From: a virus
Direction: 5' to 3' (one strand)
DNA length: 59,961 nt
IMG/VR virus record: IMGVR_UViG_3300008264_000012
Span: 1 to 59,961 of that record
Positions 34,291 to 43,587 of this stretch are shown piece after piece. Position 1 is the stretch's first letter, and each line of letters begins with the position of its first letter. The position numbers were made by a program, and so were the translations under genes. The notes under the pieces are model-generated. The model did not search any database, was not told the DNA's origin, and worked only from the letters and a program-made list of their open reading frames with translations.

Positions 34291-36183
34291 CTAACGAGTT
34301 ATTTTAAATATTTTTCCAGTATCAACGATGTCAATTGTACCATCCTTGTACTCTACCTTAATAAATACTGTCAAATAACGTTCTTGAGGTAATCCATTAG
34401 TATTTAATTTAAAATAATTACCATACAAAGCATCACAACTTAACTTAGTATATTCGTCGAAGTTAACCAAGACCTCCTCAGACTCAGCATCTTTTACCAT
34501 ATAATAAGAAGAAGTTGGCAAATACTTAGGAGTGACCATTGCTGGTTGTTGATATGCTTTATTAAATGTCTTTAGAGGATATTTGTCTCTCGCAAAAACA
34601 AATATTTTAGCAACACTGCCAGCTTTATATGCACTATTTAATGACTGTAAAGTAATTAGATTTTGTATAGAAGATGACACAGGCTTTAAACTACCTGTAC
34701 TAAATACAGTGTCATTCCACCCTACATCAATATATGGACTATAAATGGTATTGGTATCTTTACTAAAAAACTGTAACAATCCATTGGTTGGTTGAAGAGG
34801 AGGTGTACTTATTTCAAATGAACTCAATAACATAAGTCCTTGATTTGGAATACATCCACATAACCAAGAACGGACAATTTGCGTGATGTCCATTGATATG
34901 TCACTTTGTTTACCATAAGTAAATGACTGACTGCAAATTAATCCACTGTTGACTAATGATGGAAACGGAGTGGAGTTGCAAATCCATTTTGGCTTGTTTG
35001 TATAAGAAGCTGGAACTTTATAATACCAAGTACCGCCTTGATTTTGAAAACTAGCGCTTGAATATGAAGCTGTTAATAAATAATTTACTTGTTGATAACT
35101 ATTTGTGATTTTATTACCATACCACAAATTACTACCCGAATAACTTCTATTGTTCCAAGTAGCTCCTAATTGAGAACCATCATCTGCATATCTACCATTT
35201 CCATTTTCCCAACTTTGACTTATTGGATAAGCATATATGGAATAATTGAGAGGAAGATTTCTCATACCGCATGCTTTTAAATTTAGTGTAAATTTTAATT
35301 TTGAACTACTAATTTCGTTCTTGGAAATAGACTGACTCAATGTGGTTAAATCAAACTTAATTAATGTTCTACTAAACTCAGGTTTAACTAAATAATTAGC
35401 TGTTGATGGTTGTGTAAATGAACCTGTATATTTTCCTTTAAAATACCCAGTAAAATTAATTACATCAGTAAAATATAATTTACTAGATGTTAGTGTTTCT
35501 ATATATAACCTAGAGTTTGAACCACTAAAACTTCCCGTAAATGATCCTGAATTAAAAGCTCTTACTGGAGAATAAAAACTGGAGCTACACGGTATGCCGG
35601 TATTTGATTTACCCAGTATTCGTCCTCTTAAATTTTTAAAGCTTCCTGTGCCTGTCAAAGATGACGTTAATGGACTAGTTGTGTATGTACGTTTGTTTAC
35701 TTTTAAATTTGTGAAAAAACTACCAACTCTTACAGAACCAGAAAAACTACCTGTACTCCAACTTCCCGTAAAAAATGAATAACTGGTTACATTCATACTA
35801 CCTGAAAACGATCCTGATGCATAATTAGCAGATCCAGAAATATAAAGTGGTCGTTTTGGATTAGTAGTTACATTGGACAATCTACCTGTAAAATTAGCAA
35901 TAAATGATGTATTTGGTATTACAGAAGATGTAAGATTAAAAGCATACCACTTACTGCCAGAATAAATGAACAATGAAGAGGTGGTGTATGCCAACCATCC
36001 ATTATTACCGTATGAAGAGGCGGTAAGAGGTGGAGTGTGCCAATTTGGATCTGTATAAACAGTTTTTTTGCCTACGTTTGACGCATATATTTCTAATATT
36101 TCGTCTATTCCAAAATTTTTGTTTTGGAATTTGTCGGAATTGTTAATATAAGTGTCTTGAGATGGATAAATGAAAATATGCAT
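34291..36183 (-). CDS. DNRLRE-like virion protein with TGSF repeats
   Basis: A 630-residue virion protein. It opens FIYPSQDTYINNSDKFQNKNFG, and after an insertion continues SRTLIKFDLTTLSQSI...LPLNYSIYAYPISQSWENGNG..ATWNN. This looks like the beta-sandwich DNRLRE-type domain found in large surface proteins, interrupted by a stretch (about residues 90-260) of TGSFSG-type repeats. The C-terminal part has VKDAESEEVLVNFDEYTKLS and an Ig-like ending. The TGSF repeats also occur in the 496-aa tail fibre. It follows gp6 by 1 nt. A baseplate-fibre or receptor-contact role is inferred. Confidence 0.75.
   Translation of the reverse strand: MHIFIYPSQDTYINNSDKFQNKNFGIDEILEIYASNVGKKTVYTDPNWHTPPLTASSYGNNGWLAYTTSSLFIYSGSKWYAFNLTSSVIPNTSFIANFTGRLSNVTTNPKRPLYISGSANYASGSFSGSMNVTSYSFFTGSWSTGSFSGSVRVGSFFTNLKVNKRTYTTSPLTSSLTGTGSFKNLRGRILGKSNTGIPCSSSFYSPVRAFNSGSFTGSFSGSNSRLYIETLTSSKLYFTDVINFTGYFKGKYTGSFTQPSTANYLVKPEFSRTLIKFDLTTLSQSISKNEISSSKLKFTLNLKACGMRNLPLNYSIYAYPISQSWENGNGRYADDGSQLGATWNNRSYSGSNLWYGNKITNSYQQVNYLLTASYSSASFQNQGGTWYYKVPASYTNKPKWICNSTPFPSLVNSGLICSQSFTYGKQSDISMDITQIVRSWLCGCIPNQGLMLLSSFEISTPPLQPTNGLLQFFSKDTNTIYSPYIDVGWNDTVFSTGSLKPVSSSIQNLITLQSLNSAYKAGSVAKIFVFARDKYPLKTFNKAYQQPAMVTPKYLPTSSYYMVKDAESEEVLVNFDEYTKLSCDALYGNYFKLNTNGLPQERYLTVFIKVEYKDGTIDIVDTGKIFKITR
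35418..35898. repeat. Degenerate TGSF/SGSF coding repeats
   Basis: Many in-frame repeats of TGSF, SGSF and related tetrapeptides on the minus strand, spaced irregularly. Each probably forms one short beta turn in a fibre-like stalk. Confidence 0.7.
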
Positions 36184-36184
36184 A

Positions 36185-38170
36185 TTATACTACCAATCCT
36201 TTTATATCGTTATCAGGATATTTAATTTCAAATACTGATGGGTCTTTTGATGGATAGAGAATATTATTTTGTGTAGCAATACTTACGTTATATGCTATAG
36301 GTGAATAATCTCCATCATCAATTGTCAAATTCTTAATCTTCAACTCAATTACAGATTGAACTCCTTCGTTTTTCATTATTTCGAAATTGAGCTGACTGAG
36401 ATTTATTGGTTGGTTAAAACTCATATTATCAATATTCAAATAGTTTTTTACAGACTGAATACAGTTGTTTAATACGTCTCGTTTATTGAAGCCGGTAAAT
36501 ACTGTAATTTTAAAGTCCAATCCTAAATTAATAATATAACCATCAATGATATTGATCTTATCTGTGAGTATCTTGAAGTTATTAAGATAACTTATTAAAT
36601 TTTGTAATGTGGCAGGATTCAACTTTGTTAAATTTTTATTGACATCGTACCCCAACAAATAAAGATTGTTAGTAAATGGATTACTTGCTTCCAAAAACTT
36701 TCTTCTATCCAATGGATTTAATGGATTTAGATCCAAAGCTTCATTGCCACCTTCAGTTACCACACCTTGTATTAATTGGTTGTATTGAATGCGTCTATTA
36801 GAATTACTTTCAACATATGCCTTTGAAATGTTACCCAAGTAAGTTGGTAATGAGTATACTCTTAGTAGAATATCTTCGGAAGTAACCATTCTGTTTTGAG
36901 CAGAAAAGTTTAATATAGCATTTTGACGAATTTCTTCATCTGTTTCCGCATCATTGCCACCAGTTGATGAAAGTGGATTGTTTACTCTTAGTGAATTTTT
37001 AATGTTGTTTAATAAAATAACTTCACTGTCAGTTAAACTGGTTACGTCATTTAAATAATCGGTACTAGCAATCTTATTTATTTCTTCAGAATTTACATTC
37101 GAATCCAAACCACCGCCAACAACATAATTAACGGTCAATGTTGTATTTGATGGAGATACACCATATGAATTGGCTTTCAATACGTTTGTACCATCCAAAG
37201 ATATATTTAAATTCTTTAGATTGGATAATGCAACGCCAACATTAGTTGGATTTGGTATAATAACAGTGTTTTCATAGTTTTCCGTATTTGCACCAAATTG
37301 AATATAAGTGAAATTATTTTGATCTACTGTTGTGATGAATCTGCGTTCAGTTCGTAGATACTTTAAAATCTTAGGAGTTTCATTTCTATATGGTGATAAT
37401 GTTTGATTATTAAGAGGTACATTATCGATTAATAGTGGAATTGTATCTTGTGCTAGATACTGAGTTTCATAGTAATTATTACCATTAGAATCTACCACAC
37501 TGATTATCTTAACTACATCGGTTTCATCTAACTTTATTTTTAAAAATGCTTGTGGGTCGCCAACACTAAATGTTTTTGAAGTTATTCGACCAGAGTAACA
37601 TTGTGCAGTTTTCTTCACCAAGTAAAATAAAGGAGCACCTGTGTTGTCACGATTATAAACACTTATTTGTCTTGGGGAGAATAAGGTATCTTGACTAAAA
37701 TCTACACTTTCTTCAACTATAAATGATACACCTGATACACTGGATAGTTGTGTATATGGTTTTAAAATCAAACAATATCTTTCATCTGGTATATATTCAC
37801 CATTAACACCCGAAGTACGAGTTGCGGGCAACAATTGAAACAACTCTACATATGTGGATGATACTGAAGATACCTTTGGCTTATATCCCAAAAACTGAGC
37901 TTGGTTTATAATATTTTTACGTTCACCTGCAAATTGAATAAAACTTTCTTTGAATTGATAATCAGTATAGTATGATAATACATCCCCAACGAAAGAAGCT
38001 TGTTCAATAAAGATTTGGCCTGGTGAACTTTCACTAAAATCTTTATAACTTTGTGGATAATACTGTTTGGTAAAATCAATGAGTTGTTGTTTTAAAGAAG
38101 TGAAATCACGATTTAAATACAAAACGTCTTTTGTATTAGCTTTAAATGTTTTGTTAATTAATTGTTGCAT
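36185..38170 (-). CDS. 6: Baseplate wedge protein, T4 gp6-like (baseplate J family)
   Basis: Forms the inner ring of the baseplate wedges. Recognised by the N-terminal segment FTSLKQQLIDFTKQYYP..YKDFSESSPGQIFIEQASFVGDVLSYYTDYQFKESF (about residues 23-80) and the later LTDSEVILLNNIKNSLRV...GGNDAETDEEIRQNAILNFSAQNRMVTSEDIL block typical of baseplate J proteins. At 661 residues it is nearly the same length as T4 gp6 (660). It overlaps gp25 by one base, and the gp25-gp6 pairing is a hallmark of contractile baseplates. Confidence 0.94.
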   Translation of the reverse strand: MQQLINKTFKANTKDVLYLNRDFTSLKQQLIDFTKQYYPQSYKDFSESSPGQIFIEQASFVGDVLSYYTDYQFKESFIQFAGERKNIINQAQFLGYKPKVSSVSSTYVELFQLLPATRTSGVNGEYIPDERYCLILKPYTQLSSVSGVSFIVEESVDFSQDTLFSPRQISVYNRDNTGAPLFYLVKKTAQCYSGRITSKTFSVGDPQAFLKIKLDETDVVKIISVVDSNGNNYYETQYLAQDTIPLLIDNVPLNNQTLSPYRNETPKILKYLRTERRFITTVDQNNFTYIQFGANTENYENTVIIPNPTNVGVALSNLKNLNISLDGTNVLKANSYGVSPSNTTLTVNYVVGGGLDSNVNSEEINKIASTDYLNDVTSLTDSEVILLNNIKNSLRVNNPLSSTGGNDAETDEEIRQNAILNFSAQNRMVTSEDILLRVYSLPTYLGNISKAYVESNSNRRIQYNQLIQGVVTEGGNEALDLNPLNPLDRRKFLEASNPFTNNLYLLGYDVNKNLTKLNPATLQNLISYLNNFKILTDKINIIDGYIINLGLDFKITVFTGFNKRDVLNNCIQSVKNYLNIDNMSFNQPINLSQLNFEIMKNEGVQSVIELKIKNLTIDDGDYSPIAYNVSIATQNNILYPSKDPSVFEIKYPDNDIKGLVV

Positions 38171-38571
38171 TATATATTGTTGTTTGTGATAATCACTTCA
38201 GTGGTTGACTTTAATTCTTTGTAACTAAAGGCTACTTTTATAAATATTTTATTATAATCATTATTTACAACATCATTTTCCAATAATTGAACTTTAACAT
38301 CTTCAACTATTACACCGTTCATAAATCTATTTACATCATTTTGAATGAGATTTACTAACATAGGTAACATTTCACCCAATTCATTTTGATCGAACAAAAC
38401 TTTATATAATGAAGAACCAAACGCATTATTAAATCTGCGTTCTCCTGGTTTAGTTAATAAAAGATTCTTTATATTACTAGAAACTTGTGAAATAGTATCA
38501 ACATTTGTTTCAAAATAACCATCTTGACCCAATCTAAACGGTATTTTAAGTCCTAGTGCTTTTTTAGCCAT
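38170..38571 (-). CDS. 25: Baseplate wedge protein gp25
   Basis: A 133-residue member of the gp25/lysozyme-like baseplate family, which starts sheath assembly. The core signature QVSSNIKNLLLTKPGERRFN (about residues 27-46) followed by FGSSLYKVLFDQ matches the family well. Its stop codon shares a base with the gp6 start. It lies 2 nt after the 155-aa gene. Size is like T4 gp25 (132). Confidence 0.95.
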   Translation of the reverse strand: MAKKALGLKIPFRLGQDGYFETNVDTISQVSSNIKNLLLTKPGERRFNNAFGSSLYKVLFDQNELGEMLPMLVNLIQNDVNRFMNGVIVEDVKVQLLENDVVNNDYNKIFIKVAFSYKELKSTTEVIITNNNI

Positions 38572-38573
38572 AA

Positions 38574-39041
38574 TTAAACTTTGGATTTTTTACTATCTAC
38601 TGCTTTCATTAAAGATCTATAATCTCTGTTCATTGCTGAATACACAGATTTTACCGGTGCAGGAGCATTTTCTGGAACTTTGGTCTCATTTATTGTAGTT
38701 TGAGTTGCACCACCAAATCCACCCATCATATTAACCATACCGCCTTCTTGTGGTATTCCACCGGTAGTTTGATTCAAAATATCATTTAACATTGGGTTAC
38801 TTGTATATTTGACAAACTTCTTTACGGGTTTAACTGGCTCTTCAACAACAGATTCATTCATAGTTTCCAATTCTTTTAGAATCTGTTGTTCCAAATCAGA
38901 ATCAGATGATTTTTTCTTGGCTTGAAGAACTTCTTTAGAAAATATTTCTGCCAATTGAAGCTTAAGTTCAGCTTGTACTACACTTCGTACCTCTTGTTGT
39001 ACTGTTTTCTTGATAAATTCTTTTAATACGTCTATTTTCAT
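38574..39041 (-). CDS. Helical baseplate-region protein, unknown
   Basis: A 155-residue protein. The N-terminal 70 residues are an amphipathic coiled coil (LKEFIKKTVQQEVRSVVQAEL), the middle holds a Gly/Met-rich stretch (GGMVNMMGGFGG), and the end (YSAMNRDYRSLMKAVDSKK) is basic. From memory, proteins ending with a similar RDYRSLMKAVDKK motif lie before gp25 in environmental T4-like phages; no function is known to me. Probably a virion or assembly component of the baseplate hub. Confidence 0.72.
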   Translation of the reverse strand: MKIDVLKEFIKKTVQQEVRSVVQAELKLQLAEIFSKEVLQAKKKSSDSDLEQQILKELETMNESVVEEPVKPVKKFVKYTSNPMLNDILNQTTGGIPQEGGMVNMMGGFGGATQTTINETKVPENAPAPVKSVYSAMNRDYRSLMKAVDSKKSKV

Positions 39042-39058
39042 ATTATTATATATAATTA

Positions 39059-39775
39059 TTAACCCAAACGAGATTTAGGTAAATTTAATAATGCTTGTGC
39101 TCCTTTTGTGTCAGATGGTCTTGGTATCTTGACTGTCTTAATACGAGGTGTACTAGGTGGTTTGGGTATATTTGGTTTAGGCATATCCTTCTGTATACTG
39201 GCTAATTTAGCCGCAGCTGCACCAATTGCACCTCCAGAAACAGCACCAATTACAGCTCCTTTTCCACCCCCAACTATTCCACCTATACCAGCACCCAACC
39301 CACCTCCAGCCAAGGCTCCGCCTGTTACTCCGCCAACAGATAAACCAGCGCCGAGTGCAGTACCGCTTAAACCACCTATTAAAGCTCCTTTTCCTCCCCC
39401 AGCCAATGCGCCTACTCCAGCACCTAGAGCGCCACCTAATACTCCACCTTTTAATCCAGCTGCTAATTTAGAGGTTGAACTAATTGTTCCAGTTTTTGCA
39501 TTAACAATTGTATCATTTCCAGCTATAGATTCAGGACTAAACTTATCAGGCGACCAATCCTTACCCAAACCATCTGGTGTTATACCTTTTGGATTGAATT
39601 TATCAAATACCTTACCGGCTACACCACCTGCTACCAATCCAGCACCAGCACCAATCAATGCGCCTTTTCCTCCACCTGCCAATGCTCCAATACCAGCCCC
39701 TAAAGCACCTCCGCCAATTGCACCTTTAACTCCAGATGAAAGATTACTAAGTATTCCACCTGCGGATTCTTCCAG
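39059..39775 (-). CDS. Glycine-zipper protein, probably the frameshifted second half of the upstream gene
   Basis: The frame encodes many glycine-zipper repeats (GALIGAGAGLVAGG, GAVIGAVSGGAIGAAAA). It has no good start: the first in-frame start codon is TTG at 39682, in the middle of a repeat. The frame is open back to a TAA at 39776, where it reads ESAGGILSNLSSGVKGAIGG. That sequence continues smoothly from the end of the upstream 241-aa protein if one base is skipped near the GGAAGAA stretch at 39767-39773. I therefore read it as the downstream part of one protein of about 475 residues. Membrane insertion or a tail-tip role is suggested by the zippers, only as inference. Confidence 0.65.
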   Translation of the reverse strand: MEESAGGILSNLSSGVKGAIGGGALGAGIGALAGGGKGALIGAGAGLVAGGVAGKVFDKFNPKGITPDGLGKDWSPDKFSPESIAGNDTIVNAKTGTISSTSKLAAGLKGGVLGGALGAGVGALAGGGKGALIGGLSGTALGAGLSVGGVTGGALAGGGLGAGIGGIVGGGKGAVIGAVSGGAIGAAAAKLASIQKDMPKPNIPKPPSTPRIKTVKIPRPSDTKGAQALLNLPKSRLG

Positions 39776-40472
39776 TTACACTTTTAACTTGAGATGTAGC
39801 ACTACTCGCTGCGTCCTGGGCTTTTGAGGCTGCTTGTTGTGCTGCATTTGCATCTAACCCCTTTACTTCTTGTGTTGGAAGTTTTATGTTAGGATTGTCT
39901 ACCACAGGAGCTTTATTTGTAACTCCTGATATCGTTTGTGTAGGTGGTCCTACTAAAGCAGGATCTGGATCGGTAAATGGGTCTTGTCGTTCCACTTTAA
40001 TTCCCTTACCAGAACCACCAACTTGATCAGCTAAAGTTTGTAGCAAAGATTCTCTTAGTTCTTTAAAAGCATTATTGAAGGCTTCACCTGGAGTCTTTCC
40101 AACAGCACGTGTAGTCTTAAAAGAAGATGCTATAATAACTTTCAGTGTTTTTCCACTAGATGTTTGTCTTGGAACCTTAACGTCTCCACTTAAAGTAACA
40201 TTTGCTAAGTAATTTCCGGTTAATTCATCACGTTTTGATGTTGAAAATTTTCCACTTAAACTAAAATTCAATTCGTTGGGAAAATTTGCATCTGGAGATA
40301 AATTTTTTACAGAAATATTTGGGGTTGGAGCACCATCCTCCACTATTACATTTGGTTGTACAAGATCAACTTTTGAATAGAATGAGTTTATAGCTCTTCT
40401 ATATTCGTTAGCATTAAAAACGCTACCATTCCAAGGTACAGTTTCTTCATAGGCTATATAATAATCACTCAT
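39747..40472 (-). CDS. Spike-region protein, upstream part of frameshifted pair
   Basis: A 241-residue protein: N-terminal region with WNGSVFNANEYRRAINSFYSK, a beta-rich middle (NFSLSGKFSTSKR), a helical stretch GEAFNNAFKELRESLLQTLADQ, a Pro-rich linker and an Ala/Gln helix (NAAQQAASKAQDAASSATSQ). In the zero frame it ends VTGRIRRWNT at a TAG. In the next frame the sequence continues into the glycine-zipper region. Overlap between frames is 39747-39775. It lies between the His-rich spike protein and the glycine-zipper part. Function unknown. Confidence 0.7.
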   Translation of the reverse strand: MSDYYIAYEETVPWNGSVFNANEYRRAINSFYSKVDLVQPNVIVEDGAPTPNISVKNLSPDANFPNELNFSLSGKFSTSKRDELTGNYLANVTLSGDVKVPRQTSSGKTLKVIIASSFKTTRAVGKTPGEAFNNAFKELRESLLQTLADQVGGSGKGIKVERQDPFTDPDPALVGPPTQTISGVTNKAPVVDNPNIKLPTQEVKGLDANAAQQAASKAQDAASSATSQVKSVTGRIRRWNT

Positions 40473-40474
40473 AA

Positions 40475-42172
40475 TTAATTCTCAAATTCAAATTCAACTT
40501 GTACTGGACCTTCACGACGATTTCTACCTTTGAAATCACCGACAACTCCAGCTCCTGTAACTGTATTAATTACTACTGGATCTTTACACTCTCCGCCACT
40601 TCCAGTTGGTTTAACTCCGTTACTGCCAGGAGCATAACCGCCTCCAGTAACGAATACTCGTCTACTTAGTGTCTTGTGTAAATTATCTCTTAATAATTGT
40701 AGTTTAATTTGTTGTACTGGTATTTGCGTTTGATCCGGATTAGCATCCTTTGTATTTTCTGGAGTTGTTGTCCTTCCTTGCTGATCTAGTCTAGGATGTG
40801 TATGTGGATGTGGGTGTACGTGATGATGCCAGTGAACGTGATCCAATAACCAATTACAAAGATCATACATCCAATCTACAGTTGTTTGACCCAATAATGC
40901 TGGTTCATTAGTTTCACCATATTGACCCAAAAATATTTGTGGAGCATTTATAGTAGCAGTGTTATTTGTAGTTATAACTACATTATCATTAGCGTCTACT
41001 GTGTATTCGCTATCAGTAGTTACGGCATAACGTTTTTTACTAAAATGTAGTGTTTCTGCAAACCTACTGCTCAACACCAATCTATCAGTATTTATTACAA
41101 TTTGATCGCCGTTTAAAGTTGGAAATACAAATGGAGTGGAATTTTTTGGATTGAATCTTACTTGTTCTTCAGTTGGTTCTCCATTTGATGTTTTGCCAAA
41201 TGTATTTTTATAAACTGTAGTTTTCCAATCGCTCGATGTTCTGCCACTTGTTAACTGAATAGTGGATCCATCGTTATTAATATCTTCTGGTATTTGCCCA
41301 CCGAAATTCTTTTCAATAGGTGTAATTTTAGGAATAGGTGGTAACTTAGGGTGTAATTGTTGCGGTTCATCCAAAGCAATATTTCTCTGTCTATTTCTAA
41401 TAGTAACTTTAGGATTACCATATCCACCGCCGCTTGAGTCTTTCAATAAATTGCCATTTAAATCGTAAGATGGATATACACCTTTATCATTTTGTCTGTT
41501 ATCATCATATGCACTAAATCGAATTGATTGACCAAATCTACTTTCTATTACAGTGTCACCTTCATTTTTCTTAACCAATCTTATAAATGGATTTGAAATA
41601 AAATATTGTCCCACGTATCCTATATTATTATACTTTGAATAAATTGGAGCGGATGTATAAGTGGCTCTATTACCATCAAAATAAAAAGGTACAGCCGGCT
41701 TTCCATCTTCGCTATATACTGTTTCAACTGTATAATCAATATTATTGGGGAAGTTGAATTTGTTTAATGGTTTGCTATAGTAATAATTGTTTCCAACCTT
41801 TTGCACCAATACCAATTCATTAACCAATGGATATTGTGTGATGGTTTGTTCAAGTGGTATAGCCCAAGGCAATTTTTCAACTGATGACTTTTTTTCTTGA
41901 GACAATATTCTTACTTTAGCTCGACCTATATAAGAAAAATCCACATCATTTTCATTTGCGGCTTCATTTTTATAATTAAGCGGAACGGTTTGTGGATTTA
42001 TTTTTTGTTTATAAGCATCTTGTAATTTTATATGAGTTTCATCAAAAATTACATCGACCACTACAGCAAGTTGTATAGGTGAACGAACATCAACCAAATC
42101 TTTTATTTGTTGATCATTTAGTTGAGGAGATTTATTTGATTTAGATATGTCCGTGCTTACCATATTATTCAC
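40475..42172 (-). CDS. Baseplate spike/hub protein with His-rich tip motif, gp5 region
   Basis: A 565-residue protein. The first 130 residues (IQLAVVVDVIFDETHI, GRAKVRIL, LPWAIPLEQTITQYPLVNELVLV) look like the OB-fold that opens phage hub and spike proteins. The middle has INNDGSTIQLTSGRTSSDW and repeated short beta strands such as NNVVITTNNTATINAPQIFLG, as in spike beta-helices. Near residues 437-455 it has the His-rich segment HVHWHHHVHPHPHTHP, reminiscent of HxH metal sites at the tips of spike proteins. It precedes gp25 and gp6, as gp5 does in T4. I see no lysozyme domain, so it is spike-like rather than a full gp5. Confidence 0.72.
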   Translation of the reverse strand: MNNMVSTDISKSNKSPQLNDQQIKDLVDVRSPIQLAVVVDVIFDETHIKLQDAYKQKINPQTVPLNYKNEAANENDVDFSYIGRAKVRILSQEKKSSVEKLPWAIPLEQTITQYPLVNELVLVQKVGNNYYYSKPLNKFNFPNNIDYTVETVYSEDGKPAVPFYFDGNRATYTSAPIYSKYNNIGYVGQYFISNPFIRLVKKNEGDTVIESRFGQSIRFSAYDDNRQNDKGVYPSYDLNGNLLKDSSGGGYGNPKVTIRNRQRNIALDEPQQLHPKLPPIPKITPIEKNFGGQIPEDINNDGSTIQLTSGRTSSDWKTTVYKNTFGKTSNGEPTEEQVRFNPKNSTPFVFPTLNGDQIVINTDRLVLSSRFAETLHFSKKRYAVTTDSEYTVDANDNVVITTNNTATINAPQIFLGQYGETNEPALLGQTTVDWMYDLCNWLLDHVHWHHHVHPHPHTHPRLDQQGRTTTPENTKDANPDQTQIPVQQIKLQLLRDNLHKTLSRRVFVTGGGYAPGSNGVKPTGSGGECKDPVVINTVTGAGVVGDFKGRNRREGPVQVEFEFEN

Positions 42173-42506
42173 CTTTACTGATTGTTATAACTTCATCCAT
42201 CAATTGTTTACGTTCGTCTTCACTTAAAACCATAGAAGTTCCTTCACCACTAGCTTCGCCTTTAGCTACTAAACGTTGTACAACAGCGGCTAATTTAACC
42301 AATTGTTCATCGTTTTTAATGCCTACATCATAATAATCTTTGATCATAGGAACAATGATCGTAGCATCATTGATGGTTTTTATCAAGCTTCGTAACTCTG
42401 ATATCAGAATATCAATCTGATCCTTTTTGCTCTCGGAATTTTTCACTATATCCTTACAAAGACCCGAAAAATTCTTTCCTTTGTAAATTTCAAAATTTAA
42501 GTCCAT
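42165..42506 (-). CDS. Conserved hypothetical, 113 aa, helical
   Basis: A helical acidic/basic protein: FEIYKGKNFSGLCKDIVKNSE, then IISELRS-type helices, IVPMIKDYYDVGIKNDEQLVKLAAVVQRLV and a charged tail. I remember this kind of sequence beside baseplate genes in environmental T4-like phages but know no function. It overlaps the spike gene by 8 nt. TATTTATA is five bases before its ATG, directly after the terminator of the sigma gene, so it begins the baseplate transcript. Confidence 0.8.
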   Translation of the reverse strand: MDLNFEIYKGKNFSGLCKDIVKNSESKKDQIDILISELRSLIKTINDATIIVPMIKDYYDVGIKNDEQLVKLAAVVQRLVAKGEASGEGTSMVLSEDERKQLMDEVITISKGE

Positions 42507-42511
42507 ATATC

Positions 42512-42519
42512 TATAAATA
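42512..42519 (-). promoter_or_regulatory. TATTTATA motif opening the spike/baseplate unit
   Basis: The minus strand reads TATTTATA, GATAT, then the ATG at 42506. It lies just after a terminator, so a new transcript has to start here or nearby. Confidence 0.6.
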
Positions 42520-42522
42520 GAA

Positions 42523-42546
42523 AAACCACTCCAAACGGAGTGGTTT
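42523..42546 (-). terminator. Terminator after the gp55-like gene
   Basis: A 10-bp stem (AAACCACTCC and its complement) with a 4-base loop, followed on the minus strand by a T-rich run. It separates the sigma-like gene from the baseplate unit. Confidence 0.85.
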
Positions 42547-42563
42547 ATTTGTTTTGTTTTGTA

Positions 42564-43574
42564 TTATACTTTACCACTGTCTATATAATTTTTCATAACT
42601 ACATTTTGATATGATTTCATCTTATTAATGATTTTAGTAATTTGTTGTGTTTTGCAATTACTCAATTCTCTGATATAAAGATACAGTGTTTTTTTATTAA
42701 AATTCTCTATTCTATCGCTACTACGAAATAATTCGATTACCGCATATGCTATATTAAGATCTTTTTGTTTGGTGAATATCTTTGTTATATTTTTTTCCCA
42801 GTAATTAATTAACAATTTCATAAACTCTTGGGTTTGAATAGTCTTATGATGAGCGTCTTCTGTTTGTAAACAGACACTATCTTCTCCTGGAGTGTCACTA
42901 ATGTCTACGTGTTGATTGAATCGTTTATAATTGTTATTATTATGAAATATCAAATAGTTTTTGGCTACAATACTGAAATAACTAAAAGCTTTACCTTTAC
43001 CAGCTTCAAATTTATGCATATTCGAAACCAAATGCGCTACAGTTTCTTTTTGAATTTCTAATGGACTATTATCAAAATAAGTGAATTTGAATGTATTGAA
43101 TATGTTCTCAACTAATTTGTCAAAACTGTACTTTATACGATTTTCATATATTTCATTTCTCTTTGCAATATCTGATTCTAAATTATATTCAACAATTGCT
43201 TCTTCCGTTTTTTTAGAAAAATAAATCTTTTCTTTCTTGTTTCTACCACGACGTTTTTTTCTTACATCTGTTAACTCTTCTACTTCTTTATTAATAGCAT
43301 TTAAATCATTGATTACTATTATATCTTTATCTGTAATATTTCTTGGAACTGTTATCTCAGATATCTTCTTAGATTCATATGTAATATCTAATTTTATTTT
43401 TTTATTTTTTTTAGGTGGTTCATTTTTAATTATCTTTTTAAAAGATGTTATCTTAGTTGGTTTTTTTATTTTTTTATCAAGACTTTTTACCATAGAAGTA
43501 ATTTTACGTTTTTTAACTTTTACTACTTTAGTCGTTTTTTTATTTGCGACTTTACTTTTTTTTGTTTGTTTCAT
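42564..43574 (-). CDS. 55: Probable late RNA polymerase sigma factor, T4 gp55-like
   Basis: A 336-residue protein. The C-terminal two thirds show a sigma-70-like region 2: IFNTFKFTYFDNSPLEIQKE followed by HKFEAGKGKAFSYFSIVAKNYLIFHNN, the FSYFxxxAxNYLI pattern that marks gp55-like and related sigma proteins, and a later helical region that may bind the promoter or the sliding clamp partner. The first 110 residues are an extremely Lys-rich extension (KKSKVANKKTTKVVKVKKRK) not found in T4 gp55 (185 aa). It would direct late transcription. The recurrent TATTTATA motif in this window may be its target. Confidence 0.75.
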   Translation of the reverse strand: MKQTKKSKVANKKTTKVVKVKKRKITSMVKSLDKKIKKPTKITSFKKIIKNEPPKKNKKIKLDITYESKKISEITVPRNITDKDIIVINDLNAINKEVEELTDVRKKRRGRNKKEKIYFSKKTEEAIVEYNLESDIAKRNEIYENRIKYSFDKLVENIFNTFKFTYFDNSPLEIQKETVAHLVSNMHKFEAGKGKAFSYFSIVAKNYLIFHNNNNYKRFNQHVDISDTPGEDSVCLQTEDAHHKTIQTQEFMKLLINYWEKNITKIFTKQKDLNIAYAVIELFRSSDRIENFNKKTLYLYIRELSNCKTQQITKIINKMKSYQNVVMKNYIDSGKV

Positions 43575-43587
43575 TCAAGTAATAATA

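Noticed and set aside
39108-39827. A long plus-strand Pro/Ala-rich frame opposite the glycine-zipper gene
   Set aside because: It is the reverse complement of Gly-rich codons (GGx gives Pro); its composition is fully explained by the minus-strand gene.
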